From assembly GCA_017410505.1 (NCBI GenBank), contig JAFQQR010000032.1:1-44852 (forward strand): a DNA stretch of 44,852 nucleotides. Reading direction: 5' to 3'. Below, piece by piece: positions 1-15,500 of this stretch. The stretch's first letter is position 1, and each line of letters opens with the position of its first letter. The notes beneath the pieces were generated by a model. The model ran no database searches. It worked only from the letters and a program-made list of their open reading frames with translations, and had not been told where the DNA came from. The DNA comes from Clostridia bacterium (GTDB lineage Bacteria; Bacillota; Clostridia; TANB77; CAG-508). The position numbers and the translations under genes are program-made.

Positions 1-1
1 A

Positions 2-70
2 GCTAAGTTATCACCTAATGAATATTATGAATATATAACAACAGGAGTTTATCCATTAAAAAATAAATAA
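2..70 (+). pseudogene. C-terminal tail of an unidentified gene, cut by the window edge
   Basis: From base 2 the frame is open for 22 codons and ends in TAA at 68-70. The peptide begins AKLSPNEYYEYITTGVY. The S-P-x-E-Y pattern faintly recalls the last residues of some IS3-type transposases, but this is too little to assign a family. It could also be part of the Rpn-like remnant that follows in another frame. Confidence 0.25.
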
Positions 71-246
71 ATATACAATATTTACCAGAAAAAAATTATC
101 CCTTTTTTCTAAATGTCCTTGACAAAGGGTACAATTTAAAAAAATTACTAAAGAGAAATACCCCAATAGAAGATATTATAGAAATAACAGAATTAACAAA
201 AGAAGAAATCCTAAAATTAGAAAAGCAACATACAAATGAACATTAA
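67..246 (+). pseudogene. C-terminal remnant of an Rpn-family (PD-(D/E)xK) nuclease/transposase-like protein
   Basis: An open frame without a start codon runs from just after a TAA at 64-66 to a TAA at 244-246. Its end reads KKLLKRNTPIEDIIEITELT followed by KEEILKLEKQ. Members of the Rpn family (PDDEXK_2, recombination-promoting nucleases) usually end in a helical tail of the form [AR]KLLK...IxxIxEIT[GE]LxxEEIxxL, and this tail matches that style. The nuclease core is not present upstream in this frame, and the preceding 70 bases are open in another frame, so this is probably a decayed or truncated copy. The assignment rests on the tail only. Confidence 0.5.
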
Positions 247-255
247 ATTAGAAAA

Positions 256-301
256 AGATTATCCACATAAAAAACATAAAATGTGGATAGTCTTTTTTTT
301 C
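256..301 (+). terminator. Rho-independent terminator after the Rpn-like remnant
   Basis: A 13-bp stem (AGATTATCCACAT paired with ATGTGGATAGTCT, one T-G wobble) with a 12-base A-rich loop is followed by eight T residues. It closes the transcription unit of the remnant and insulates the giant gene downstream. Confidence 0.8.
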
Positions 302-554
302 GTCCCCAAATTCCTACGTCCACAATTCCCTAAGAAAAAATGGCAAAAATTGACGTTTTGAAACACAAAAATAAATAAAATGATAAAATAAGTACTTCAC
401 AACTTAAAATCCAAATACCCGTAAGAAAAAATTGATTTTTATGACGTAATATAATAATTAAGGTAATTGTAATAAATAAATATAATATTTAAAATTATAT
501 ATATAAATATATATTATATAGCTACGAAGCAAAAAAAGAAGGAGAAGAGAAGTT
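302..554 (+). other. Non-coding leader of the giant gene
   Basis: This stretch has no supportable ORF. It is very A/T-rich from about 430 onward. A TATAAT hexamer lies at 481-486, but I see no convincing -35 box 17 bases before it, so the promoter is not assigned. The ribosome binding site is the purine-rich run GGAGAAGAGAAG starting at 541, before the ATG at 555. Confidence 0.4.
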
Positions 555-3500
555 ATGAAGTTAAGTAAAAAAATGAAAGGGAAGATTAAGTCAACAGCAT
601 TAATGTTGCTAAGCATAATCACTGTAATAATCTGCATGCTTGCAGTAGATAAGGAGCTAAACAATTCAAGTAGTATAATTGCAAAACTAGAATCAAATAG
701 CAAAAAATCAGAAGCTACAGAAATAGCTTCTAATTATGATGTTTCTCAAACTTCTCTAACTTCAAACAGTTCTCTTTCAAGTGAATATACATTATCAACA
801 GTAAGTACAACTTCAAGTATAGAACCAAAAGTAATAGGAGGATCTAATCATTTCGTAGCTTTAAAATCAGATGGAACAGTATGGTCATGGGGAAGTAATA
901 CATATGGACAATTAGGATTAGGAGATAACACAAATAGATCAGAACCAACACAAATACAAGGAATGACAGATGTAATAGATATAGCAGCAGGAAATAATAA
1001 TACAATGATTTTAAAATCAGATGGAACAGTATGGGCAACAGGATGGAATAATTATGGACAATTAGGAGATGGAAGTATAACAGATTCAAATATATTTGTA
1101 CAAGTTAAAGGATCAAATGGAGAAGGATATTTGCAAAATATTAAATCAATAACAATAACAGAAGGATGGGAGAATGTTACTACATCTTCATTTTATGCAT
1201 TAACAGAAAGTGGAAAAGTATATGCATGGGGAAGCAACGAATATGGACAATTAGGAATAAATAGCACAGATAGTAATACGCACAGATATCCAGAAGAGAT
1301 GCAAGGAGTAACAGACATAATAAAAATTGATGCTGGTGCAGGATATTTAGCAATGCTTGATTCAAATGGAAGCATATGGGGTGTTGGAGATAATTGTGTT
1401 GGAGAATTAGGAGTAAATAATCAAACAAACTATGCACTACCAGTCCAAATGCTTGATACAGATGGAAGTATTTTATACGATGTAAAAGATATATCAGCCG
1501 GTGGTCATCAAACACTGTTAATAAAATCAGATAATACAGCATGGGGAGTAGGTTATAACGCATTTGGAAATTTAGGAATTGGAAATAATACAGCGTGTAT
1601 AACAACAATAACGCCATTAATAAATGCTGATGGAGAACAGATGACCAATGTAAAAAATATTTATTCAGAATCAGATGCAACTTATATAACAGTAAATGGC
1701 GAGAAAGGTATGTATGTTACAGGAGAAAATAGATACGGAGGATTATTTACCGAAGATACAACTGATAGAAATGCATATGAACATGTAGAAATAGATAAAG
1801 ATATATTAATGGTTGCAGCAACAAAGTTTCGTTATTGGAGTGGTAGTACTCAATATTCGTTCCAAACAGGATTGATAGTAGATACTAATGGAAATATATA
1901 TACTGTAGGGTACAATCAAAATGGAGAAATGGGAAATGGAATAATATTAAATTCTACAACTCCAATAAATATGAGTACTCCAGGATTAAATGTAAGAAAT
2001 GAATATATAAAAATTGATGAAAATCTTGAAATTGAGATAGAAGATGGATTTAATTTATTAAATAACAAAGTGTCAAAAAGTGATTTTACATGGACATCAT
2101 CAAATGAAGATGTAGCAACAATTAATAGTAGTGGTGTAGTTACAGGAAAATATATTGGAGAAACAACAATAACAGGAATACATAATAGTTCAGAACTAAA
2201 AGTAAGAGCTATTATAAGTGTATACAGAAATAAAGAAGGAGCAATAACAATTCCACAAGTAGTAGTTCAAGACAATGTAACAATTGCATTAAAAGAAGAT
2301 GGAACAGTATGGGCAACAGGATATAATGGATATGGTCAATTAGGAGATGGAACAACAGTTGACAAAACAGAATTTGTACAAGTAATGATAGATGAAAATA
2401 CACCATTAACAAATGTGTTGAAACTATCAACAGGTTCTGAGTTTAATACAATTGCATTAACAAAAACAGGAGAAGTATATGGATGGGGTAACAATTCGTA
2501 TGGGAATTTAGCAACAGGAGATATAACAGCTCAATTATATGTACATAAGATGGAAATAAAAAGCTCATATAAAGCTATAGACGTTGCTGCTAATTATCAG
2601 ATGACATATGTATTAACAGCGGATGGAAAGCAACATTATGTAGGAATATGTGAAGAGAGTGGCTATAATCAAAATCTTGGAAATGCATCAACATATGAAT
2701 TTAAAGAAATAACACAAGTATCAGATGGTATAAAAATAGAAGCTCAAGCCTTTACGGTTATGGTAATGCAAGGTAAAGGAACAACTTTAGGATGGGGATA
2801 TGATAGTTGGGGACAATTAGGACAAGGAAGTACAGCACGTACAAGAGGATTAACACATATAGGAAAAGATATAGTAGATATCCATTTGGGAGAATATGCA
2901 GGAATAGTACAAAAAGAAGATAAAGAAATATATATAACTGGATTAAACAATTTTAATGGTATGACTGGAGGATTAGGGATAGGATCAACCAGTAATTTAA
3001 TAACAACATATCAAAAAATTGAATTACCAAGTGATAGTTCAAGAAAAGTGGTGAAGGTAAAAAGACAAGGCTTTAATACAGTAGTTTTAGCTTCAGATGG
3101 AACAGTATGGGCAGCGGGATATAATGGATATGGACAATTATCACAAGGGGATACAACAGCAACAAATACTTTCGTCCAAATAAAAGAAAATGAAAGTACA
3201 TACATTACAGATTGTCTAGATATAGCTGCTGGTGAGGTATTAGGAGATGGAAGAGTTAGTAAAAATATAGCAATTATTCGTAATGATGGAACAGTATGGA
3301 TGTCAGGAGATAATACATATAAACAGATGGGAAATTCAAATACTACAAGTACATCTTATATGAAAAAAGCAGGTATAGATAATGTTAAGTTAAATGTAAG
3401 AAATGAATATATAAAAGTGGGAGATACATTAGATGTTAATGTAGAAGAAGCATCAGAATTTAATGTTTTAATTAAAGAAGATGCAAAACAAAGTGATTGG

Positions 3501-6500
3501 ACATGGAGTTCATCAAATGAAGAGGTAGCAACAATTGATAACAATGGAATAGTAACAGCAAAAGCATTAGGTCATACAACAATAACAGGGTACAATGCAA
3601 GTAATAGACTAAAAGCAAGAGTAATAATTAATGTGTATAGAAACAAAGAAGGAGCAATAACAGTACCACAAGTAGAAGAAGGAACAGGATTTACAGTTGT
3701 ATTAAAAGAAGATGGAACTGTTTGGACAACAGGTTATAATGCATGGGGACAATTAGGAGATGGAACAACAACTAATAGAAATATATTAAAACAAGTAAAA
3801 ATAGATGAAAATACATATTTAACTAATATTAAAAAAATATCAACATCCTATGGAGCAACTATGGCATTAACGTTAGATGGAGAAATATATGTATGGGGAT
3901 ATAATACTTATGGACAATTAGGAGTAGGAGATACAACTAATAGACTATATGCAGAAAAAGTAAAAGGTATTGGAGGAGAAGAATACTTAGAAAATATAAT
4001 AGATATAGCAAAATCTCATGATTCAGGATTAGCTATTGATAAAGATGGAAATATATATGGATGGGGAGAAGATAATGAATATACTCTTCTAGGAGTAGGA
4101 ACAACATATACCCCATTAAAAATGGAGAAAATAACAAATGTAGTAAGTATAAATAGTGGATATTCAGAAGGAGCAGCAATATTATCGAATGGTGAAACTT
4201 GGGTATGGGGATATAATACAAAAGGAGCACTAGGTAATGGAAAAGAAGAAGATGCAACAACTGAAAGATGTCTTTCAAATGATATTACAGAAATTAAACT
4301 TAATGGAGGTTCAGGATATATACTGAAAGAAGATAAAACAATATGGGCTTCAGGGTTAAATGATGCTGGACAGTTAGGTTTAGGAGACACAACAAATCGT
4401 CAAATATTTACTCAAGTTATGTATGAAAATGGAAATGCAGTTACAGCAAAAACAATACAAGCTGGTTCAAAAAATTTACAATATATTGGAACAGATGGAA
4501 AAGCGTATATTACAGGATACAATGGATATGGACAAGTAGGCGATGGAACAACTACAAATGCTATATATCCAACAGTAATGATAAATGCAGATGGAACAGA
4601 GATAACAGATGTGTTGTCTTTAATAACTGGAAATTGCATAAGTGGTAGTATTCCATTAAATACAGGGATTATAAGACAAGATGGAACAGTATGGCTTGCT
4701 GGAGATAATACTTATGGTCAAATAGGAGATTATAGTAATAATAGTTCAAGTTACTTAACTAAAGTAGGAACTAATGAAGTAATATTAAATAAAAACAATG
4801 AATATATAAAAGTTGATGAAAACATAGATTTAGAAGTATTAGTAGCATCAGGGTTTAATGTATTTATTCAAGATGAGATAAATCAAAGTGATTGGACATG
4901 GAGCTCATCAAATGAAGAAGTAGCAACAGTTGATAATAATGGTATAGTTACAGGAAAAACTATAGGCTATACAGCAATAACAGGGTATAATTCAAAAACA
5001 GGATTTAAAGCAAGAGTAATAATAAATGTCTATAGAGACAAAGAAGGAGCAATAACAGTACCACAAGTAGCAGAAGGAGAAGGATTTACAATTGTATTAA
5101 AAGAGGATGGAACCGTCTGGGCTACAGGAAAAAATAATCTTGGACAATTAGGAGATGGAACGACAACTAATAGTAATGTATTAAAACAAGTAAAAATAGA
5201 TGAAGACGCATATCTAACAAATGTAAAGAAAATATCAGCTTCATTCACTCATATAATGGCATTAACCAAAGATGGAGAAGTATATGCATGGGGATATAAT
5301 GGTAATGGACAATTAGGTCAAGGAGATGGAACTAATAGAAGTTATGCAACAAAAGTAAAAGGTATTAAAGGAGAAGGATACTTAGAAAATATAATTGATA
5401 TAGCAATGGCGCATGATGACGCATATGCTCTAAATAATGAAGGCGAATTTATTGCATGGGGAGGCGGAAGCGGATTTTTAGGTCAAGCAGCCTCTACTAC
5501 ACCTATTAAGATAGAAAAAGTATCAAATATAATAAGTATAGATACAGGTTATAATGACGTAGGAGCAATGTTTTCTGATGGTGAAACATGGACATGGGGA
5601 CATACTCCGTATGGATCTATAGGAAGTGGTACTACATCATCTAGTGCAATGCAAAATGTTTTAGGAAATGATATAGTACAAATAAAATTTGATGGATATT
5701 CAGGATATATCTTAAAAGAAGACAGAACAGTATGGTCATCTGGTTTTAATAATTGTGGACAACTAGGGTTAGGAGATACAACAACTAGAACAACATTTGA
5801 GCAAGTAGTATTTGAAAATGGAGAAGCAGTTACAGCAAAAACAATACAAGCAGGTTCTAGAAATTTACAATTTATAGGAACAGATGGAAAAATATATGTT
5901 ACAGGTTATAATGGAAAAGGACAATTAAGTAATGGAACAACTAACAATGCTTTATATCCAACAGTAATGTTAAATGCAGATGGAACAGAAGTTGTAGATG
6001 GTATTTTATTAGTAGATGGAGGATCTTCTTGTCATCAAACTGCTTCACTAAATATGGGAATTATAAGAGAAGATGGAACAGTTTGGCTTGCTGGAGATAA
6101 TACATATGGACAATTGGGAAACGGAATATCAACAACTATAACAAGTACATACTTAACAAAAGTTGGAATTAATGAAACAACTTTAAATATTAGAAATGAA
6201 TATATAAAAATAGGAGACATATTAGAAGTTAACATAGAAAATGTATCAGGATTTAATGTATTTATTCAAGATGAAGTAAATCAAGGTGATTGGACATGGA
6301 GTTCATCAAACGAAGAAGTAGCAACTATTGACAATAATGGTATAGTTACAGGAAAAGCTATAGGGTATACAGCAATAACTGGATATAATTCAAAAACAGG
6401 ACTAAAAGCAAGAGCAATAGTAAATGTATATAGAAACAAAGAAGGAGCAATAACAGTACCACAAGTAGAAGAAGGTGAAGGATTTACAGTTGTATTAAAA

Positions 6501-9500
6501 GAAGATGGAACTGTTTGGGCAACAGGATACAATAATGTTGGGCAATTAGGTGATGGAACAACAACTAATAGAAGTAGATTAAGACAAGTAAAAATAGATG
6601 AAAACACATATTTAACTAATGTTCAGAAAATATCAAGCTCATTCTCTCATATAATGGCATTAACATTAAGTGGAGAAGTATATGCATGGGGATATAATGA
6701 TGATGGTCAATTAGGTCAAGGAGATGGAGCAACTAGAAGTTATGCAACAAAAGTAAAAGGTATTGGAGGAGAAGGATATTTAGAAAACATAATTGATATA
6801 GCAATGGCTCATGATGAAGCATATGCAGTAAATGATAAAGGAGAATTTATTGCATGGGGAGGAGGATATGCATTTTTAGGTCAATCAGCCTCTACTACAC
6901 CTGTCAAAATAGAAATGGTATCAAATATAATAAGTATAGATGCAGGATATAATGACGTAGGAGCAATGTTTGCAAATGGTGAAACATGGACATGGGGACA
7001 TAATCAAAATGGATCTATAGGAAATGGGACTACAGCAGGTATCTCAATGCAAAATTTTTTAGGAAATGATATAGTACAGATAAAATTTGATGGATATTCA
7101 GGATACATATTAAAAGAAAACAGAACAGTATGGTCATGTGGTCTTAATAATTATGGACAATTAGGTTTAGGAGATACAACTACTAGATTAACATATAATC
7201 AAGTAGTATTTGAGAATGGAGACACAGTCACAGCAAAAGCAATTCAGGCAGGTTCAAGAAATCTACAATTTATAGGAACAGATGGAAAAGTATATGTTAC
7301 AGGTTACAACGGAAAAGGGCAATTAAGTAATGGAACAACTGACAACGCGATTTATCCAATAGTAATGTTAAATGCAGATGGAACAGAAGTTACAGATGGT
7401 ATTTTATTAGTAGATGGAGGATCATCTTGCCATTCAACTTATTCATTAAATATGGGCATCATAAGAGAAGATGGAACAGTTTGGCTTGCTGGAGACAATA
7501 CTTATGGCCAAATTGGAGATGATAGCAATAATAGTTCAAGCTATTTAACTAAAGTAGGAACCAATGAAATTATATTAAATAAAGACAATGAATACATAAA
7601 AGTTAATGAGAGTATAGATTTAGAGGTATTAGTAGCCTCAGGATTTAGTGTATTTGTTGATAACGAACCAAAACAAAGTGATTGGATATGGAAATCATCT
7701 AATGAAGATGTTGCTACAGTTGATAATAATGGCATAATTACAGGAAAAAATATAGGATATACAACAATAATAGGATACAATCAAGATAATGGTTTAAAAG
7801 CAAGAGCGATAATAAATGTATATAGAGATAAAGAAGAAGCAATAACAGTTCCACAAATAGTAGAAGGAGAAGGATTTACAATAGTACTAAAAGAAGATGG
7901 AACAGTTTGGGCAACAGGATTGAATAATGTAGGACAATTAGGACAGGGAGATACAGTAAATAGAAATATAGCTGTACAAGTAAAGATAGATGAAAATACA
8001 TATTTAACAAATGTAATAAAAATATCAAGTACATATGCACAAACAATGGCATTAACTAAAGATGGAGAAGTATATACATGGGGATATAATAATAATGGAG
8101 AATTAGGTCAAGGAGATACAACAAATAGAAGTTATGCAACAAAAGTAAAAGGCATTAAAGGGGAAGGATATTTAGAAGGCATAATTGATATAGCAATGGC
8201 ACATGATGATGCATATGCAGTAAACGACAAAGGAGAATTTATTGCATGGGGATGTGGATTTGGATTTCTAGGAAAAGCAGCTAGTTATGTACCAATAAAG
8301 ATTGATAATGTAAACAACATTATAAGTGTAGATACAGGGTACGAAGATGTAGGAGCAATGATTTCAAATGGTGAAACATGGACATGGGGACATAATCCAT
8401 ATGGTTCTTTAGGAAATGGAACTACAGCAACTAGTGCAATGAGAAGTATTTTAGGAGAAAATATAGTACAGATAAAATTTGATGGATATTCAGGATACAT
8501 CTTAAAAGAAGACGGAACAGTATGGTCATCAGGAATAAATAACTATGGACAATTAGGATTAGGAGATAAAACTAATAGAACAACATTTAATCAAGTAATG
8601 TTTGAAAATGGACATGAAGTTACAGCAAAAGCAATCCAAGCTGGTTCAAGAAATTTACAATTTATAGGAACAGATGGAAAAGTATATGTAACTGGATACA
8701 ATGGCCAAGGACAATTCAGTAATGGAACAACCACAGATGCCTTATATCCAACAGTAATGTTAAATGCAGATGGAACAGAAGTTACAGATTGTATTTTATT
8801 AGCAGATGGAGGATCTTCTTACTATGAAACTGTTTCACTAAATATGGGAATTATAAGACAAGATGGAACAGTATGGCTATCTGGAAACAACACATATGGG
8901 CAAATAGGAAATGCAACTAATACAAGCACAAGCTATCTAACCAAAATGGGAGACGGATTCTTAAATTATTCAGAAAAAACAATAACATTAGGAATAAACG
9001 AATCTAAAAAAATAAATCCACTATTATTCAATATAGAAGATGATATGAATGTATTCACAGACAGCAGCACAGAGGTTGGAGAGTTAACTTATACAATAGA
9101 AGACGAAACAACAGCAATAGTAACAACTTTAGGAATGATTACAGGAAAAGCACAAGGAATTACAAAAATAAAAGTAGAAGATACAATAACAGGAGCAACA
9201 ACAAATATATGGGTAAAAGTAGTAGAAGATGAAAACATAAAAATAAATCTAGGATACAAATTCACAATAGCACTAAAACAAGATGGATCAGTATGGAGCT
9301 GGGGAGAAAACCATGTTGGTCAATTAGGTTTAGGAAATACAACATACTACAACGAACCACAAAAAATAACTGGAATAACAGAAAAAATAGTAGATATAGA
9401 ATCAGGATATTACCATAGTATAGCTTTAACAGAAAATGGAGAAGTTTACACATGGGGATACAATTATCAAGGACAATGTGGAAATGGAACTGCACAAAAT

Positions 9501-12500
9501 GTTTTAACACCAATAAAAGTTACAGGTCTAACAAACATAGTAAAAATAAATGCATATAAATATATGACAATTGCATTAACAGAAAATGGAGAAGTATACG
9601 TTTGGGGAAGCGGATATGGAGCCACACCTGTAAAACTAAACTTTACAAGAAAAATAATAGACATAGCAGGAAATATAGTATTAGCAGAAAACAGAAGAGC
9701 ATATAACTTAACAGAAACAATGTCATATGGAAAAGACTTAATAAAAATATCTGCAGGAGAAAACCACTATTTAGGTTTAACAGCAGATGGAGAAGTATAT
9801 GCATGGGGTACAAACAACTATGGACAATTAGGAAATGGAAACAATACATCAAGTAATATACCTACAAAAGTATTAACTCCGGATGGAACAGAAAATATTA
9901 CAGACATAGTAGAGATTTCAGCAGGAAATTGTTATTCAATAATAAGTGACAAAGATGGAAATGTATACACATTTGGTTGGGATGGATACAATTGCTTAGG
10001 TATTGGAGATACAAGAAACTTACCAATAAAAGTAGAAAATTTAAATAAAATAGAATTAGTAGGAGCATCAGGAGGAGCTCATACTGCTGTCGTAGACTGG
10101 GATGGATATGTATACACAGTAGGACTAAATGATGCAGGACAATTAGGATTAGAAGACTACACAAATAGAGCAGAATTTGAAATGGTAGGAGAACTACAAA
10201 TAACATGCAATCCAAGTAAAATAACAATGTATGTAGGAGAAAGCAAAGATATTAGTTTATCTTTAAGTAGTTCATTTAACTTAAAATCAGATAATCAAAA
10301 TACAAGCAGTGTAAACAAAACTATAGTAAATGAAGCAATAGCAAGTTTATCAGAAAATACTGTAACAGGATTATCTGTAGGAAAAACCATTTTAAATGCA
10401 ACATATGAAGGAGCAATAGGAAGTGTAAATACAGAAATTAGAAAATTCTATAGAAATATAGAAATAGAAGTATTACCAGAAGGTGGAATAGTTGTTCCAA
10501 AAGTAGAAACAGGAGATGGATTCACAATTTCTCTAAAAGCAGATGGAACAGTATGGAGTTGGGGACAAAACCTATATGGACAACTAGGATTAGGAAACAC
10601 AACATCATATAATGAACCACAAAAGGTAACTTCTATAGAAGAAACAATAAAAGATATATCAGTAGGAAACTACCATGTATTAGCACTAGGTGAGTCAGGA
10701 AAAGTCTACACATGGGGCTTAGGAAACAAAGGACAATTAGGTGTAGGAAATGGATACAATTATTACAGTCCAGTAGTTGCAACAGACATATATGGAATCC
10801 AATTAGAAGATATAGTAAAAGTAGAAGCAGGAAAAGATATTAGCTTTGCAATAAATTCAAAAGGTGTAGTATATGTATGGGGTAATGGATATAGTAGTAG
10901 AGCACAAAAACTAGATGTAGTAGAGAATTTAATAGATGTAACATCAAAATATGTATTATCAGGAGATGGAAAAGTATACAATATAGCAACAAAAGAAGAG
11001 TTAGCATTAGTAGGGAAAATTGTAGAACTAGATGAAGGAACAGACCATACAGTAATGCTAACAGGAGAACAAAAAGCATATGCAATAGGAGATAATACAT
11101 ATGGACAATTAGCAAATGGAAACAATGTACCAAGTGAAGAACTACCTGTTGCAGTAAGAATAGACAGTGAAAATTTATTTACAGGAATAAAAGAAATAAA
11201 AGCAGGAGATAGAGTAACAACAATAGTAACAACAGATGGAAAAGTATGGACTGCTGGAATGAATGACAATAATGAATTAGGTATAGAAAATACAGAAATA
11301 TTAGATAGAAACTTACCAGAAGAAAACGCAAATATAAGTAATGTAATATTTGCAAATCCAGGATATAACCATGTAGTAGTTGTAAAAGCAGACGGAACAG
11401 TATACGCATGGGGAAATGGAAAACAAGGAGAATTAGGTAACAGAACAAACAAAAATAGCATAATACCTGTAATGGTAGGTGACTACATGATAAGAACAAA
11501 TACTAATAGAGTAATATTAGGAGTAAATAGTGAAAAAATAGTAGAAGGATATGTAGATTACTTCAACATATTTAATAATAATGCAATTAATATAAACTAT
11601 ACTTCTAAAGACTCATCAGTAGTAGAATTAATAGAAGCACAATCAGAAGAAGTAACAACAGGAAAAATAGGAATAAAATTAAGTGGTAAAAAGGTAGGAA
11701 CAACAATTGTAACAGCAAATCAAGAAAATAGTACTAATATAGGAGTAATCCAAGTAGAAGTAATACCAGAAGGAAAAACAATATCACCAAATGTAATTAC
11801 TAATGGAAGTCATACAATAAGTTTAAGAGTAGATGGAAAAGTATTTACATGGGGAGATAACACATATGGACAATTAGGAAATGGAACAACAGTAAGCAGT
11901 GACGAACCAGAAGAAGTAACATTCCCAGAAGGAACTGTTATTACTGAAATAGCATCAGGAGAAAATCATAATGTGGCATTAGATGACCAAGGAAATGTAT
12001 GGACATGGGGAAGAAATAATAACTATCAAATAGGTCATTCAGGTGGAAATCAATATACACCATATAAAATAACAGGATTACCAAAAGTTATAAGAATAGC
12101 AGCAGGAAATAATAACACAATGGTAATTACAGAAAACAACGAATTATATGCATGGGGATTAAATGCATATGGAGATTTAGGACTAGGAACATATACAAAT
12201 AAAGTATTACCAACAAAAGTGACAGGTATTGGAGATATCATAGATATATCAGGAGGAAAGAGCCATTTTATAGCATTAAATAGAGCAGGTGAAGTGTATG
12301 TCACAGGATCTAACTTATATGGACAATTAGGAATTGGAACAAATGAAACAAGTAAAATAAATGAATTTAGAAAGCTAGAAATAAGCGAAAAAATAGGAAC
12401 AATAAATTCAGGAGATTTATCAAATATAGCAACTACAGTAGATGGATATGTATATGCTTGGGGAGGCAATACATATGGACAACTAGGAACAAGTGATAAA

Positions 12501-15500
12501 GAAAATAAATATGTTCCAACAAGAATAAACAATGTTCAAAATATAAGACAAGCAGATTCTGGAAAAACACATACTGTTTTAAGAGATGGAAATAATAATG
12601 TATTTGTAGTAGGAACAAATACAAATGGACAATTAGGTATAGGAACAAAAGACAATAAAGAAACATTTGAACAAAATCAAAGAATAAGCAATGTAATAAG
12701 AGTATCAGCAGGAAACACATACACAACATTCTTAAAAGAAGATGGATTTGTATGGGCTTGTGGGGATTATAACCATGGAGACAAATCTAAGAAGAGTAGA
12801 ACAAAAGCACAAGTGCCAGTATTAGTAGGAAGTGACTCATCATCATTAGATACTATGGAAGTAGTATTAATGAAGAGTGAAGTACAAAACATAATGGCAA
12901 ATGCGAAGTTCAAATTTAACCTAATATACATAGAAGAAAATGATACAAGTGACTTTAGCTATTCAAGTTATAATGAAGAAATAGCAAAAATAGATGAGGA
13001 TGGAGATATATTAGGAATAAGAGAAGGTACAACTTGGGCAAAAGTAACAGATGAAAAAACAGGAAAAGTTCATATAGCAATAGTAAGAGTAATAGACAAT
13101 AATGAAGAATATGAAACACATGTAGCACCAAATGTTATTGCCGGAGAAAACTTCGCAATAGGTCTAAAAGAAGATGGAACAGTATGGACATGGGGATATG
13201 ATGCAAGTGGACTAGCAGATACAAACACACCAATAAATACAAATGTATTGTCAACATATAAAATGATAGATGCAGGAAAAAATCATGCTATAGCCATAAG
13301 AACTGATGGAACAGTTTGGTCAGTAGGAAATAACAGTAATGGTGAACTTGGAATAGGAAATTTAGAAGATAAATCAAGACTAGTACAAATTGAAGGATTA
13401 ACAGATATTACTCAAATAGCAGCAGGAGAAACACATTCATTAGCAATTGATAGTTATGGAATTGTATATGGATGGGGTTCAAATGCAAATGGAGAATTAT
13501 CATCTGAATATATAGGACAAGATACTAAATCACCAATAGTTATAACAATACCAAATGAAAGAATAATGCAAATAGCAGCAGGAAAAAATCAATCAGCATT
13601 TGTAACAGCAAATGGAACAGTATATGGAATGGGAAGCATGTTAAATGGATATATACCAAATATATCTGACGCAGTAAAAGTAGATATAGGAGAAAACTAT
13701 ATACTAATACTAAGAGAAGATGGAAGTATTTACAAATATCAATATGGAGTATTAACAAAAGTATCAAATGTTTCAAATGCAGTTGATATATCAGTACAAA
13801 ATAAAGTAAATGCATATCAAAGTGTAGATGAAAAAGCATATACTTGGGGAGTAAATACAAATGGACAATTAGGAATAAATTCAACAACATCAGTTTCAAC
13901 ACCAGTACAAGTCTCAGAAAATGGAACTAATGTATTTAGAGTAGGTTCTGGTTACAACAACACATACACTATTTTAAATACAGGATTTGTATATGCAGCA
14001 GGAAATAACACATACGGAGAACTTGGAAATGGAACAAGTGAAAATGAAGAAAGTACAACAAAAGACAATAGTTTAGTACACACATTAGTTGGAGACAGAA
14101 ACTTTGAAATAGAACCAACAAGTAATACATTAGAAATAAACGAAATAGAAGAAGTAGGTATTAAATCAAATACATTTAATGTATTTAGCAATAAAGCTAA
14201 AGATTTAAGTGAATATGATTGGACAGCAGAAGATGAAACAATCTTAGCAGTATTAGGAGATGGAGAAATTCAAGGTATTAATGTAGGAACAACAAAATTA
14301 ATTGTTACTGACAATGTGACAGGAGAAACAAAAGAAGGAACAAGAGTAGTTGTGCCAGTAGATACAGATAGAATTGAAAGTATAACAGCTAGTGGAAAAG
14401 AAGCAGAAGTAACAGATGCATATCAATATGAAGTAAGAATTCCGGTAGACGAAGATGAAACAACATCTATAGTTACAATAAAAACAAAACTCGAAACAGA
14501 CCAAATTAGTGTAGATGGTGGAACAACTTGGGAAACAGGAACAATAAGCACAACAGTAGATATAACAAATGATTCTACAACACTACCATTTATAGTAAAA
14601 ACAGAAGCAGGAAATGAATTAAATTACACATTAACAATAATAAGACAAAGTAATAATAATAAATTAGCTAGTATAACAGTAAATGAAAAAGAAGCAACAA
14701 AAATATCAGATAAAGTTTATGAAATGATAGTACCAAATAGTGAAGTAAATGTAGTAAAAGTAACAGCAGAAAATGACAGAGCATCAGTAAGTATAAAAGG
14801 ATTACAAAAAGAACTTAAAGAACAAGACTATAATTTAGTAATGACAAAATCAGTAGAAGAATTACCAATAAAAATCACTTCTGAATCTGGAAGAGAAGAA
14901 AACTACACATTAAAAGTTTATACAGAAGACTATGTTACAACACTAAATAAAGTATTTGTAAATGGAGAAGAAGCAACAAAAATAGATGATACAAATTATG
15001 AAATTACAATAACAGATGAAATAGACTTGTCAACTGTTAAAGCTATAACTAATTTATCTACTTCAAATGTAGGAATAAATGGTGGAGAAAAACAAGTAAA
15101 TACAATAACTGAAAGTGTAAAAACAGCAGATGATGTAAGCATAGTAACAATACAAGTAGAAAGTGCTGATGGAACAATATCAGAAGAATATACATTAACA
15201 ATTAATAAACAAAGAGTAAACAGTAAAATACAAGAATTACAAGTAAATGGACAAACAATAAAAGAAGTAAATAATGTATATACAGCATATGTAACATCAG
15301 ACACAGAAACTGCTACAGTAAAAATAACAGCAAAAGACACAGAATATTACATTACTTTAGCAGATTATGCAGAAGAAAATTATACTATTACTAAAGATGT
15401 AGAAGTAAATGCAGATACAAATACATACGAAATCCAAATAAGAGATGGAGTATCAGGAGAGATAGTAAATTATACTTTAATAATAAAACGTGGAGATACA

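Noticed and set aside
831-14090. Regularly spaced repeated motifs suggesting a CRISPR array or satellite
   Set aside because: The period is protein-coding (RCC1 blades and 1.4-kb propeller units), in frame throughout and without unique spacers.
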